Origin: DASXMT01 sp963781305
Lineage (GTDB): Bacteria > Actinomycetota > Acidimicrobiia > Acidimicrobiales > RAAP-2
Length of the DNA: 64,000 nucleotides
Direction: 5' to 3'
NCBI GenBank assembly: GCA_963781305.1
Contig: CAWAFL010000001.1
Span: forward strand, 434,001 to 498,000
Shown piece after piece: positions 24,819 through 33,616 of the stretch. Position 1 is the first letter of the stretch. Each line of letters opens with the position of its first letter. The position numbers and the translations under genes are program-made. The notes beneath the pieces were generated by a model. That model was given only the letters and a program-made list of their open reading frames with translations, ran no database searches and was not told the DNA's origin.

Positions 24819-25382
24819 TCAGCCCCCGTAGTTCATCCGGGTGTCCTCCATCCTGAGGATCTCGGGATGGTCCTCCGGGCCGGTGGCTGTACCCCCGGCG
24901 TCCACGACCTCCCCCACGAACAAGGTGTGACTGCCCAGGTCGAGTGTGTGCCGCACCGCACAGGACAGCCAGCCCGCACTCGAGGCGACGACGGGTACAC
25001 CGTCCCTCAGCTCGGCCACCTCTACCCCCTGCATGGTGGTGGCCACGCCGTCGGCGGTGGCCACGTCTTCGACCGGCTTCACGAACTTGCGCACCATGGC
25101 CCGGTCTTCCCGGGCGAGGATGCTGACCGAGAACGACCCGCCCTCGGCGATCAGCCCGGCGGTCACCGCGTCGCTCTCGACACTGGTCGCCACCAACTTC
25201 GGGTTGGTGGCGACCTGAGAGACCCAGTTGCAGGTCATGAGGTTCCGGCGTTCGCCCGAGCGGCTCCCCACGATGTAGAGACCAGCCGGCATCGTCCACA
25301 GGACCCGGCGTCGGAGGCGGTCGTAGTCCTCGGGATCACGATCAGGAGGAACGGGGCCCACGATTCCTTGCTGCAAGGGCAT
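24819..25382 (-). CDS. Flavin reductase-like FMN-binding split-barrel protein
   Basis: 187 aa with the flavin reductase-domain pattern: LRRRVLWTMPAGLYIVGSRSGERRNLMTCNWVSQVATNPKLVATSV, then GGSFSVSILA and HTLFVGEVVDAG. Such proteins reduce FMN or act as flavoproteins on small substrates; the partner oxygenase is not visible. Preceded by TAGGGT-N7-ATG, so probably leaderless. The C-terminus carries an extra 20 residues ending MNYGG. Confidence 0.82.
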   Translation of the reverse strand: MPLQQGIVGPVPPDRDPEDYDRLRRRVLWTMPAGLYIVGSRSGERRNLMTCNWVSQVATNPKLVATSVESDAVTAGLIAEGGSFSVSILAREDRAMVRKFVKPVEDVATADGVATTMQGVEVAELRDGVPVVASSAGWLSCAVRHTLDLGSHTLFVGEVVDAGGTATGPEDHPEILRMEDTRMNYGG

Positions 25383-25389
25383 GACCTCG

Positions 25390-25395
25390 ACCCTA
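25390..25395 (-). promoter_or_regulatory. -10 element of a probable leaderless flavin-reductase transcript
   Basis: TAGGGT, seven bases (CGAGGTC), then the ATG at 25382; no ribosome site. Confidence 0.55.
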
Positions 25396-25440
25396 CCGGG
25401 CCCTCATGAGACCCCTGGGCGAAGGCCTCGGCCCCGTGTA

Positions 25441-25980
25441 TCAGGAGGGATCGAAGGGGTCATCGTTGCCCCCGGGCGACGTCGTGGTCGTCGTGGACGG
25501 GACCTTTCCCGTGACCGCGGCAATCCGCTGGACCGCTTGGGCCAGGTCCGCTGCGCCCTGACGACGCTCGTCGGCCGAGCGTCGGAGGAGCGAGGCGTTC
25601 CCGGCGGCGCCGCTGTAACAGTTGTTCCCGGCCGAGTACTCCACTTGATAGGCGTTCTCCAGAACGGTGGTGAGCTGGGTGTCGGGCGAGGGCAGATTGC
25701 TGTTTCCGGCGGTGGCGTCGCTGGCCAACAACGAGCAGGCCGTCCGGATGACACCCGCAGCGCGATGGGTGGCCAGGGCCTTTTCGATGACGGCGTTGTC
25801 TGACTCGATCGCCCCGATGGACGGCCCCGCCCCCGCTCCGGAGACCCAGGTGGAGACCCGCTGTGCCGGCGTGCCGCTCTGTTCCGCCCCGGCACAGGCG
25901 CTCAGCACCAGCGGCCCGGCGATGGCCACCAGACCCACGGCCGCGAATCGGCCTAATCGGGCGCCCGGTCGCCTGCTCAA
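25441..25980 (-). CDS. Predicted lipoprotein of unknown function
   Basis: About 179 aa. A basic start (RRPGARLGR), hydrophobic segment and lipobox LVLSAC predict lipid attachment at the cysteine near residue 30. The mature part is helical with two cysteines and ends in a Thr/Pro/Gly/Asp-rich tail. The likely start is TTG at 25980, overlapping the DUF3151 gene stop as TTGA. The frame is open much further upstream, but there it only shadows the neighbouring gene. Function unknown. Confidence 0.65.
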   Translation of the reverse strand: MSRRPGARLGRFAAVGLVAIAGPLVLSACAGAEQSGTPAQRVSTWVSGAGAGPSIGAIESDNAVIEKALATHRAAGVIRTACSLLASDATAGNSNLPSPDTQLTTVLENAYQVEYSAGNNCYSGAAGNASLLRRSADERRQGAADLAQAVQRIAAVTGKVPSTTTTTSPGGNDDPFDPS

Positions 25981-26450
25981 CCGTGGATCCCGGTCCTTCC
26001 TGGGCGCCACGTCGGGTCGAGCTGCCGGAGGAAGATGTCGCAGCGCTCCTCTTCCTCCTGTTCTCCGATCGCACCGGCCATGGCTCGGAGGCCGTCCACG
26101 CACCGCAGGAATCCTTGATTGGAGGTCTCGGACCACCGGACGGTTCCGGAACCGCGCCATCCCGCGGCCCGCAGTGCATCGAGACCCCGGTGGTAGCCGA
26201 CGCGGTAGTAGGCGTATGCCTCGATGTCGTCGCCGGCCAGGGATCCGAGGGTCGACCATCCACTCAGCGATCGCGGAAAGGAGCGCACCACATCAGCCAC
26301 GGCATCCCGCCGGCGTTGGGGTGGCTCCTCCAGTGCCCGTTCCAAGCGAGCCGTGGCGTCTTCGGGCTCGGGGGGAAGGACCGTGTCGGGCAAGCCAGAG
26401 GTGAGGCTCACCGGCGACGCGTGGGATGACGGGTCGGATGTCGCGGGCAC
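25977..26450 (-). CDS. DUF3151 family protein
   Basis: 157 aa. The central and C-terminal region (SLSGWSTLGSLAGDDIEAYAYYRVGYHRGLDALRAAGW, SNQGFLRCVDGLRAMAGAIGEQEEEERCDIFLRQLDP) matches my memory of the actinobacterial DUF3151 family, whose function is unknown; the pattern resembles a TPR-like helical protein. GTG start at 26450 with TACACT six bases upstream. The stop overlaps the lipoprotein start, so the two are probably co-expressed. Confidence 0.75.
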   Translation of the reverse strand: MPATSDPSSHASPVSLTSGLPDTVLPPEPEDATARLERALEEPPQRRRDAVADVVRSFPRSLSGWSTLGSLAGDDIEAYAYYRVGYHRGLDALRAAGWRGSGTVRWSETSNQGFLRCVDGLRAMAGAIGEQEEEERCDIFLRQLDPTWRPGRTGIHG

Positions 26451-26456
26451 ACCGCC

Positions 26457-26462
26457 AGTGTA
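26457..26462 (-). promoter_or_regulatory. -10 element of a probable leaderless DUF3151 transcript
   Basis: TACACT, six bases (GGCGGT), then GTG at 26450; no ribosome site. Confidence 0.5.
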
Positions 26463-26560
26463 GGTGGTGCCCGGGGGCGTTTGGCTGGCGCGGCACCCGG
26501 TCCAGTTGCTCGCCCAGAGCGCCGGTCTCGGTCCTGACCGCGACCCGCCGGGGCCGCCGC

Positions 26561-27847
26561 TCAGGTGACTCGTAGCAGGTGGTAGTCCTTCCGGCCACGA
26601 CGCAGCACCAGGTACCCTCCGGCGAGTAGGTCGGTAGTCGAGAGGGTCCGGTTGACGTCGGCCTCGCGGCGGTTGTTCACGTAGGCCCCGCCCTGTTCGA
26701 TCGTCGTCCGGGCCCGGCCCTTGGATGGCACCAATCCCGTTTCGACCAACAGGTCGATCAGCGACAGCCCGTCGCCCTCGAGCTGGGTCCGGGCCACCGA
26801 CGTGGACGGGGCCTCGGCGAACACTTCGAGCAGCGTGGCCTCGTCCAGCTCGACGATGGCCTCTCCGAAGAGGGCCGATGCCGCTCGCTCGGCCCGCTCC
26901 ATCTCGGCGGCCCCGTGGACCATCGTGGTCACCTCTCGGGCCAGGACCCGTTGGCCCTCACGACGCTCCGGGTGCTCGGCGGTCATGGCGTCGAGGGCGG
27001 TCAAGCGGTCATGGGGCAGAAAGGTGAAGTAGCGGAGGTAGGAGCCCACCACGCTGTCCTCGCAACGGATGAAGAACTGATAGAGCTGGTACGGGCTGGT
27101 ACGGGCGGCATCGAGCCAGATCGTTTCCGTCTCGGACTTGCCGAATTTGGTCCCGTCGGCCTTCAGCACCAAAGGGGAGGTGAGCCCCCACACCTCTGTG
27201 TGCCGGAGCTTGCGGACCAGATCGATCCCCATGGTGATGTTTCCCCACTGATCGCTGCCGCCGATCTGCAGTCGGCAGCCGAGGTCGTCGAAGAGCCGGA
27301 GGAAGTCGTAGGCCTGCAGCAACATGTAGCTGAACTCGGTGAAAGAGATCCCCTCTCCATCCCGATCCAGGCGAGCCTTCACCGACTCCTTGGCCACCAT
27401 CTGGTTGACGGTGAAGTGCTTGCCCACGTCGCGGAGGAACTCGAACAGGCCCATGCCGGCCAGCCACTCGCTGTTGTCCGCCACTGTGGCCCGAGCGTCG
27501 CCGGCGTCGGGCCCGAAGTCGAGAAAACGCTCGAGCTGGGACCTGATCCCCTTCACGTTGTGAGCCAGCTCCTCGGGGGTGAGCAACGCCCGCTCGGTCG
27601 ATTTCCCCCCGGGGTCACCGATGAAGCCCGTCCCCCCGCCGGCCAGCGCGATGGGGTGGTGACCTGCCAGCTGCAGGCGCCGGAGCGTGCAGATCTGGAG
27701 GAGGTGACCGACGTGCAAGCTGTCGGCGGTGGGGTCGAAGCCGGAGTAGACGGTGAGGTGGTCGTTGTCCAGCCGAGCCTCGAGGGAGCTGTCGGTCATC
27801 TGGTGGACAAGACCCCTGAAGCGGAGGTCCTCGGCAAGTTGGGCCAT
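26561..27847 (-). CDS. tyrS: Tyrosyl-tRNA synthetase
   Basis: Class I synthetase, 428 aa. It has YSGFDPTADSLHVGHLLQI (HIGH-type motif HVGH), QLQIGGSDQWGNITMGIDLVRK, the KMSKS-type loop KFGKSETET, and a C-terminal S4 RNA-binding domain (LLVETGLVPSKGRARTTIEQGGAYVNN). I chose the ATG at 27847 (MAQLAEDLRFRG), the usual N-terminus. CAGGCT lies six bases upstream of the ATG, a weak match to the leaderless pattern seen elsewhere here. Confidence 0.95.
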   Translation of the reverse strand: MAQLAEDLRFRGLVHQMTDSSLEARLDNDHLTVYSGFDPTADSLHVGHLLQICTLRRLQLAGHHPIALAGGGTGFIGDPGGKSTERALLTPEELAHNVKGIRSQLERFLDFGPDAGDARATVADNSEWLAGMGLFEFLRDVGKHFTVNQMVAKESVKARLDRDGEGISFTEFSYMLLQAYDFLRLFDDLGCRLQIGGSDQWGNITMGIDLVRKLRHTEVWGLTSPLVLKADGTKFGKSETETIWLDAARTSPYQLYQFFIRCEDSVVGSYLRYFTFLPHDRLTALDAMTAEHPERREGQRVLAREVTTMVHGAAEMERAERAASALFGEAIVELDEATLLEVFAEAPSTSVARTQLEGDGLSLIDLLVETGLVPSKGRARTTIEQGGAYVNNRREADVNRTLSTTDLLAGGYLVLRRGRKDYHLLRVT

Positions 27848-27994
27848 CGTCTCAGCCTGCCACGCCGAAAGAAGCACTCACGACGATGGCCTGCACGCCG
27901 ACGGGATCGGTTCCTACCTCGGCGAAGGCCCCCAGTACGATCTCGGGACGTCGCCTGCGATCGTGCACCGACCCAAGCGAGGAACGAGCCTGGC

Positions 27995-29344
27995 ATGGAC
28001 AACCCCTATCTGAATGGCAACTTTGCTCCGGTGACCGAGGAGCGGACCGAGGAGTACGAGCTGGACATGGAGGGTGTGATCCCTCCGGACCTCGAGGGTC
28101 GCCTGCTTCGCAATGGGCCGAACCCCGTGCTCATCCCTGCCGATCACAGCCAGTACCACTGGTTCAGCGGCGACGGGATGATCCATGCCATCGAGCTCGA
28201 GGGGGGCAAGGCCGTCTCCTACCGCAATCGATGGGTGCGGACCAGAAAGCTCGCTGCCGAGCTCGGCACCACGCCACCGAAGGGCCCGAGCGAACCCCTC
28301 GACGGCACGGCCAACACCCACGTGATCCGCCATGCCGGCCGCACGCTGGCCCTCGTCGAATCGGGGTTTCCCCATGCCCTCTCACCCGATCTGGAGCGGG
28401 CGCGGATCCACGACTTCGACGGCTCGCTGTCATCGCCGATGACCGCCCATCCCAAGGTCGATCCCGATACCGGTGCGCTCATCTTCTTCGGGTACGACGT
28501 CTTCGGGCCGCCGTTCCTACGCTCGCACCTCGTGGACGCCGGTGGCGCCCTTGTCCAGACCGAGGAGATCGATGTCCCTCGGGCGGTGATGATGCACGAC
28601 TTCGGAGTGACCGAGTCCCGCATGGTGTTCCTCGACCTGCCCGTGCTGTTCGACCTCGATATGGCCGTCACCGGCCGAGGCCTGCCCTTTCGATGGATGC
28701 CGGAGGCGGGGGCCCGGGTGGGCATCCTGGCTCGAGGTGGGCGCGGTTCGGACATCCAGTGGATCGGGATCGACCCGTGCTACGTCTTCCATGTCCTGAA
28801 CGCGTACGACGATGGCCAGTTGCTGGTCATGGACGTGGTGCGTTACGACTCCGCCTTCGACGCCCAGCCGGGCGAGACCATCGCCTCGAGCCAACCGGTG
28901 CTGGCGCGCTGGACCATCGACCCCGGCGCTCGCCGGGTCCGCGAGACCCTGCTCGACGACACGATCGTCGAATTCCCCAGGATCGACGACACCGTGGCCG
29001 GCCGCCAGCACCGTTTTGGGTACTGCGCGCAGCTGTCCGGCCCCGACGTCCCTGCCGGGTTGGTCAAGTACGACCTCGCACGGGACGAGGCGGTCAGGTT
29101 CGACCCTGGCGAGCACGGCCAAGCCGGCGAGCCCGTGTTCGTGCGCGGCGCCGACGGACACGGCGAGGATGAGGGCTGGGTTCTCAGCGTCGTGTACGAC
29201 CGCTCGAGAGACGCCAGCGATCTCGTCGTCCTCGATGCCACCTCGTTCGCCGGCCCTCCGGTGGCCACCGTGCACCTGCCGGTCAGGGTGCCGTTCGGGT
29301 TCCACGGCTCATGGCTCCCGGCTGCCGCCCCGGCCACCGCCTAG
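27995..29344 (+). CDS. Carotenoid (apocarotenoid/stilbene) cleavage oxygenase
   Basis: Non-heme iron dioxygenase of the RPE65 family, 449 aa. The four iron-binding histidines are visible in MTAHPKVDPDTG, VMMHDFGVTES, VFHVLNAYDD and FGFHGSWLP. Other signatures are GRLLRNGPNPV, YHWFSGDGMIHAI and NTHVIRH. It would cleave a carotenoid, apocarotenoid or lignostilbene-like double bond. No carotenoid biosynthesis gene is in the window, so the substrate is open. ATG at 27995 has only a distant GAGG. Divergent from tyrS. Confidence 0.9.
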   Translation: MDNPYLNGNFAPVTEERTEEYELDMEGVIPPDLEGRLLRNGPNPVLIPADHSQYHWFSGDGMIHAIELEGGKAVSYRNRWVRTRKLAAELGTTPPKGPSEPLDGTANTHVIRHAGRTLALVESGFPHALSPDLERARIHDFDGSLSSPMTAHPKVDPDTGALIFFGYDVFGPPFLRSHLVDAGGALVQTEEIDVPRAVMMHDFGVTESRMVFLDLPVLFDLDMAVTGRGLPFRWMPEAGARVGILARGGRGSDIQWIGIDPCYVFHVLNAYDDGQLLVMDVVRYDSAFDAQPGETIASSQPVLARWTIDPGARRVRETLLDDTIVEFPRIDDTVAGRQHRFGYCAQLSGPDVPAGLVKYDLARDEAVRFDPGEHGQAGEPVFVRGADGHGEDEGWVLSVVYDRSRDASDLVVLDATSFAGPPVATVHLPVRVPFGFHGSWLPAAAPATA

Positions 29345-29502
29345 GAGCCGCGGGCCGGCACCGTCTCACCAGGGCATGTGGGGGCCATCGACCCGAGGGT
29401 GATGGTAATTGCCGTGTTGACCATGGGAAACTGTCATGAACTTGTCGTCGAGGCCGGCGGTGACGTGATCGGCCCCTCACCGGTAAAGGCCCCAGGTCAA
29501 AC

Positions 29503-30807
29503 GTGTCCCCTTCCACTTACGAACCACCCGATGGTCGCCGTGTTCCCGGCCGACCCGGCAGCGAGTTCTCGGGGCCGATCCTCAGTGGCCAGGTCTACAT
29601 CCCCAGCCGTAAGGACCAGCGCAAGCGGGGTCGTCGCCGTCGGACCCGGGGTTCGAAGATCCTGCGCTGGTTGCTCGTCGTCGTCGCGTTCATCGTGGTG
29701 TTGGCCGGGGCGGCATGGGGATACAACGAATACCAGTGGAGCCAAGTCAGCTCGCAGCCCTGCTCGACGTGTGTGGCCGCAGCCAACGGCGCCCCCTACA
29801 ACGTCCTGCTGATCGGATCGGACTCCCGAGCAGGCATCTCCGGGTCCTCGGCCCAGCAGTTCGGCACCGCGTCGCAGGCGCCTGGCCAGCGCAGCGACAC
29901 CATCAAGATCGTCCACGTCGATCCTCAGGCCGGCACGGCCCGGACCCTCTCCATTCCCCGCGACACCTACGTGCAGCTGTCCGGGCTGCCCGCAGGAACC
30001 GGCCTGTCCACCGACAACAAGATCAACTCGGCCTTCAACAACGGCCCCGATGGGCTGATCAAGACCATCGAGAACACGTTCGGCATTCCCATCAGCCACT
30101 ACATCGTCATCAACTTCTTGGGCGTCCAGGACGCGGTCAAGGCCCTCGGGGGCATCTCGCTCAATTTCCCGTATCCGGCGCGAGACGACGACAACGGCAA
30201 CAACAACTCCGGCCTCAGCATCCCCACAGCCGGCTGCCAGGTGCTGAACGGACCGATGGCGCTGGCCCTGTCCCGCTCCCGCTATTACCAGTACTACACC
30301 AACGGCTACTGGCATCAAGATGGCACCGGCGACCTCGGTCGCATCACCCGACAGAACATCGTCATCGCCGCGGTGCTGAACAAGGCCAAGTCCACGTACA
30401 ACCCGTTGACGCTGAACACCCTGCTCGGATCCATGGTCCACGACTTCTCCAAGGACGACGGGCTGACCGAAGGCGATCTCTTCTCCCTGGTCGAGCGGTA
30501 CCATGCCTTTGGAGGATCGAACCTGCAGGCGTTCACCCTTCCCACCGTTCCCGCCACCACCAGCGGGGGGAGCGATGTGGAAGTAGTGGACCAACCCCTC
30601 GCCCAGCAGACCCTGACCGCGTTCTTGGGCGCCACGCCCAACACGGTCAGCACCCCGCCCATCGATGCCTACGGCTCCGCCATCGCCGTTCCCGCCGTGT
30701 CCACGCCCACGACGACACCGGCCACCGCGGCCCCGAGCTCGTCGGGGACGACGCCGACCACGGGGCTGGCCAGCCAGAACCCGTCGTTCGACCCGACGCC
30801 GTGTTGA
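29503..30807 (+). CDS. LytR-CpsA-Psr (LCP) family cell-wall glycopolymer ligase
   Basis: 434 aa. A basic cytoplasmic N-terminus (RKDQRKRGRRRRTRG), one membrane segment (residues about 55-77) and an extracytoplasmic LCP domain, with NVLLIGSDSR, QRSDTIKIVHVDP, SIPRDTYVQL, DNKINSAF, VINFLGVQDAVKALGG, and the arginine-rich region ALSRSRYY...DLGRITRQ. A Thr/Pro/Ser-rich tail ends the protein. These enzymes attach teichoic acids or arabinogalactan to peptidoglycan. GTG start at 29503; the 158 bases upstream contain no clear promoter. Confidence 0.9.
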   Translation: MSPSTYEPPDGRRVPGRPGSEFSGPILSGQVYIPSRKDQRKRGRRRRTRGSKILRWLLVVVAFIVVLAGAAWGYNEYQWSQVSSQPCSTCVAAANGAPYNVLLIGSDSRAGISGSSAQQFGTASQAPGQRSDTIKIVHVDPQAGTARTLSIPRDTYVQLSGLPAGTGLSTDNKINSAFNNGPDGLIKTIENTFGIPISHYIVINFLGVQDAVKALGGISLNFPYPARDDDNGNNNSGLSIPTAGCQVLNGPMALALSRSRYYQYYTNGYWHQDGTGDLGRITRQNIVIAAVLNKAKSTYNPLTLNTLLGSMVHDFSKDDGLTEGDLFSLVERYHAFGGSNLQAFTLPTVPATTSGGSDVEVVDQPLAQQTLTAFLGATPNTVSTPPIDAYGSAIAVPAVSTPTTTPATAAPSSSGTTPTTGLASQNPSFDPTPC

Positions 30808-30876
30808 GCCCGGCCTAAACCGCCGAAGCTACGCCTGAACCGCACACCGCGTCGGGCCGCAGCGGACCGGACCCGG

Positions 30877-32712
30877 TCAGGTCAGCGCGCTGATTGCCGC
30901 GTCGACGGCGGCAACCACTGACTGGTTCACCCGACGGTGACCGTCGACGTTCTCGGCGCGCCCGGGGAGGCGCACGCGCACCACCGACATCCCACCGGAT
31001 GCGATCGATTTCCCGACCGCCGACACGGCCGCGTCCACGTCGTCTACATCGGCCACGGGCAGGCCGAACCCACCGGCCACTGCGGCCACGTCGCTGGCCT
31101 GCGGCGTGCCGAAGAGATCCTCGAACGTCGAGCCATCCAAGGCCGAGGCCGGAGGCAGGAAGGAGAAGATCCCCCCTCCCCCGTTGTCGGCCACCACGAT
31201 GGTGCAGGGCACGTCGACACCAGGCGCCCGGACCAAGGCCGAACAGTCGTGCAGGAAGGCCAGATCGCCGACCAGCGCCACCGTCGGACGGCTGCCGCCC
31301 AGGGCCACGCCCAACGACGTGGACACCACGCCGTCGATGCCGTTTGCACCGCGATTGGCGACCACGAACGGGGGCGAGGAGCGGGGCGGGGCGAAGGCCT
31401 CGACATCCCTGACGGGCATCGACGACGAGACGACCATGGTCGCCTCCGACGGGAGGGCTCGGTAGAGCCGACGGGCCAGGGCAGACTCGGAAAGGGCCGG
31501 CTCGGTCAGCGCCCCGCTGTCGCAGCCGTTGCTCGGGTCCGACTCCAACACGGCGGTGAGAGCTGATTGGGCCGCCGCCTCCGCCGCCCGCCATCCCTCC
31601 GACCAGGCCTGGTCGGGATCGCGCCGGCCCACCCGTTCCATCACGGCGCGACACAAGGCCGTCGGATCGGCTCGCACGAGGACGGTGGCCAACCGGTCCG
31701 GATCGAGCCAGCGCCACCACGGGTCCACCACGAACTGCGGCGACCCGGCCCGGCCCAGGTCGGCCAACCACTCGTTCACCACCTTCGACACCCACGGAGC
31801 GCCGAGACGGAGGACCACCTCGGGCACGAAACGCCGGGTGAACGCGCTCGAGCGCAGGATCCCGTCGGCGGCTCCGACGATCTGGGCCGAGTCCACCCGG
31901 ACGTGCGAGCGCGGGTCGGCCAGGATGGGCCAGCCGAGGGCGCCGCTCAGCTCACGGACTGCCTCGGCATCACCACAACCGGCCCCGGCCACGATGACAC
32001 CCCGGCGTCCGGTGTCGGCCAGTTCGGCGATGACCGGATCCGGGGCCGGCCCGGGACCCGACCCCGCCCGGTGCCAGGGGACAGCGCCCGGCCGACCGGG
32101 GAGAGCAGTCGGCGTGCTGACCGAGGACGGGAGCAGCGGATCGCGAAAGGCCAGGTTCAGGTGGACGGGCCCGGGGCCTCCGGGGCCGGACATCGCTTCG
32201 GCCACGGCCCGGGAGGCGATGGATCGCCAGGTGTCCGAGGTGGCCTCGTCGGCCACCCCCGGGTCGAAGAACCACCGGACCGACGAGCCGAACAAGCGGG
32301 CCTGGTCGATCGTCTGGGGCGCCCCGACCTGGTGCAGCTCCGGCGGGCGATCGGCCGTGCAGGCCAGCAGGGGGATGCCGCCCAGGTCGGCTTCGACCAC
32401 GGCCGGGTGCAGCTCGACCGCGGCCGTGCCACTGGTGGTGAGGACGACGGCCGGCCGGCCGGTGCTCATGCCCAGACCCAAAGCCACGAACGCCGCCGAT
32501 CGCTCATCGAGGCGCACGTGGACTTTGATGCCCCCGTGGGCAGCCAGGGCCACGGCCAGGGGGGTGGAGCGGGATCCCGGGCACACGACGGCGTGCTCGA
32601 TGCCGGTCCGGGCCCACTCGTCGACCAGCGTGGCCGCGTAGGCGGCCTGCACGTCTCCGAAGCGTCGCCGCCGTTCGTCGTCGTGGCCGGGGGTCCCTGT
32701 CGGTACGCTCAT
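30877..32712 (-). CDS. menD: 2-succinyl-5-enolpyruvyl-6-hydroxy-3-cyclohexene-1-carboxylate synthase
   Basis: ThDP-dependent second step of menaquinone synthesis. The 611 aa show AATLVDEWARTGIEHAVVCPGSRSTPLAVALA, RLDERSAAFVALGLGMSTGRPAVV, TTSGTAAVELHPAVVEA, ADRPPELHQVGAPQTIDQ (all MenD hallmarks) and the ThDP motif region LVGDLAFLHDCSAL...VVADNGGGGIFSFLP. The ATG follows GGAGGG by eight bases. Divergent from menH with a 14-base gap. Confidence 0.96.
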   Translation of the reverse strand: MSVPTGTPGHDDERRRRFGDVQAAYAATLVDEWARTGIEHAVVCPGSRSTPLAVALAAHGGIKVHVRLDERSAAFVALGLGMSTGRPAVVLTTSGTAAVELHPAVVEADLGGIPLLACTADRPPELHQVGAPQTIDQARLFGSSVRWFFDPGVADEATSDTWRSIASRAVAEAMSGPGGPGPVHLNLAFRDPLLPSSVSTPTALPGRPGAVPWHRAGSGPGPAPDPVIAELADTGRRGVIVAGAGCGDAEAVRELSGALGWPILADPRSHVRVDSAQIVGAADGILRSSAFTRRFVPEVVLRLGAPWVSKVVNEWLADLGRAGSPQFVVDPWWRWLDPDRLATVLVRADPTALCRAVMERVGRRDPDQAWSEGWRAAEAAAQSALTAVLESDPSNGCDSGALTEPALSESALARRLYRALPSEATMVVSSSMPVRDVEAFAPPRSSPPFVVANRGANGIDGVVSTSLGVALGGSRPTVALVGDLAFLHDCSALVRAPGVDVPCTIVVADNGGGGIFSFLPPASALDGSTFEDLFGTPQASDVAAVAGGFGLPVADVDDVDAAVSAVGKSIASGGMSVVRVRLPGRAENVDGHRRVNQSVVAAVDAAISALT

Positions 32713-32726
32713 CGGCAGGTCCCTCC

Positions 32727-33560
32727 ATGAAACGATCCGACATGCACGACACCCACCTGCGGCCGCGCCCGGCCGCCCGGCTGCATGCCGAGACCGTGGG
32801 CGCCGGACCGAGCCTGGTCCTGGCCCATGGCTTCACTCAAACCGGAGCCACCTGGGGGCCGATGGCCGGAGACCTGGCTCGAGACCACGAGCTGATCTTG
32901 GTCGACCTGCCCGGTCACGGGGGCTCGTCGGACGTGCAGGCCGATCTCAGCACCGGAGCACAGCTGTTGAGCGACGTCGGCGGGTCGGGTACCTATCTGG
33001 GCTACTCCATGGGGGCGCGCTTTTGCCTCCACGCCGCCCTCTCGAGGCCGGACCGGATCCACTCGCTCATCCTCATCTCCGGCACGGCCGGGATCGAGGA
33101 CGACCGGCTCCGGCGTGACCGGGTGGCGGCCGATGAGGCACTGGCCTCCGAGCTCGACCCTCCGTTCGAGGCAGGCCCCGGTCCCGACGACCAGGAGCGG
33201 CTCGACGCCTTCTTGCAGCGGTGGCTCGCCCGTCCGCTGTTTGCCGGCATCCCCGCCGCTGTCGCCGGGTTGGCCGAGAGGCGGTCCAACACGACCGCTG
33301 GTTTGGCGTCGAGTCTGCGGTTGGCCGGGACGGGAACACAACAACCGCTGTGGGAGCGGCTCCCGCTCCTCGAGATGCCCGTGCTGATCATCACCGGCGA
33401 AGGCGACCCCAAGTTCACCGTCCTCGGCCGACGCATGTCCGAGGCGATCGGCGACAACGCCACCCACACCGTGGTGCCCGGCGTCGGCCACACGGCCCAC
33501 CTGGAGGATCCCGACGGCGTCACCGCGGTCATCCGGGCCCATCTCGCCGCCGGCGGCTAG
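32727..33560 (+). CDS. menH: Alpha/beta hydrolase, probable MenH (SHCHC synthase)
   Basis: 277 aa. The nucleophile elbow is GYSMGARF, the acid is in TGEGDPKF and the histidine in GVGHTAHLEDP; the oxyanion region is LAHGFTQTGATWGP. These match MenH, which removes pyruvate from the MenD product. The divergent menD gene supports the assignment. Two in-frame starts are possible (32727, 32742), and neither has a ribosome site. TACGCT lies at 32704-32709. Confidence 0.85.
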   Translation: MKRSDMHDTHLRPRPAARLHAETVGAGPSLVLAHGFTQTGATWGPMAGDLARDHELILVDLPGHGGSSDVQADLSTGAQLLSDVGGSGTYLGYSMGARFCLHAALSRPDRIHSLILISGTAGIEDDRLRRDRVAADEALASELDPPFEAGPGPDDQERLDAFLQRWLARPLFAGIPAAVAGLAERRSNTTAGLASSLRLAGTGTQQPLWERLPLLEMPVLIITGEGDPKFTVLGRRMSEAIGDNATHTVVPGVGHTAHLEDPDGVTAVIRAHLAAGG

Positions 33561-33571
33561 GGGCCCGGCGG

Positions 33572-33591
33572 CCGACCGGCCCGACGGTCGG
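33572..33591. terminator. Possible bidirectional hairpin between menH and menA
   Basis: CCGACCG and CGGTCGG form a seven-base stem with a six-base loop in the 56-base gap between the convergent menH and menA stops. There is no T tract, so a role as terminator is uncertain. Confidence 0.35.
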
Positions 33592-33616
33592 GTCGGAGAT
33601 CGCACCGCCGTGCTCC

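Noticed and set aside
25981..26259. A longer N-terminus for the lipoprotein gene.
   Set aside because: This part of the frame lies over DUF3151 coding sequence and would put the signal peptide and lipobox deep inside the protein.
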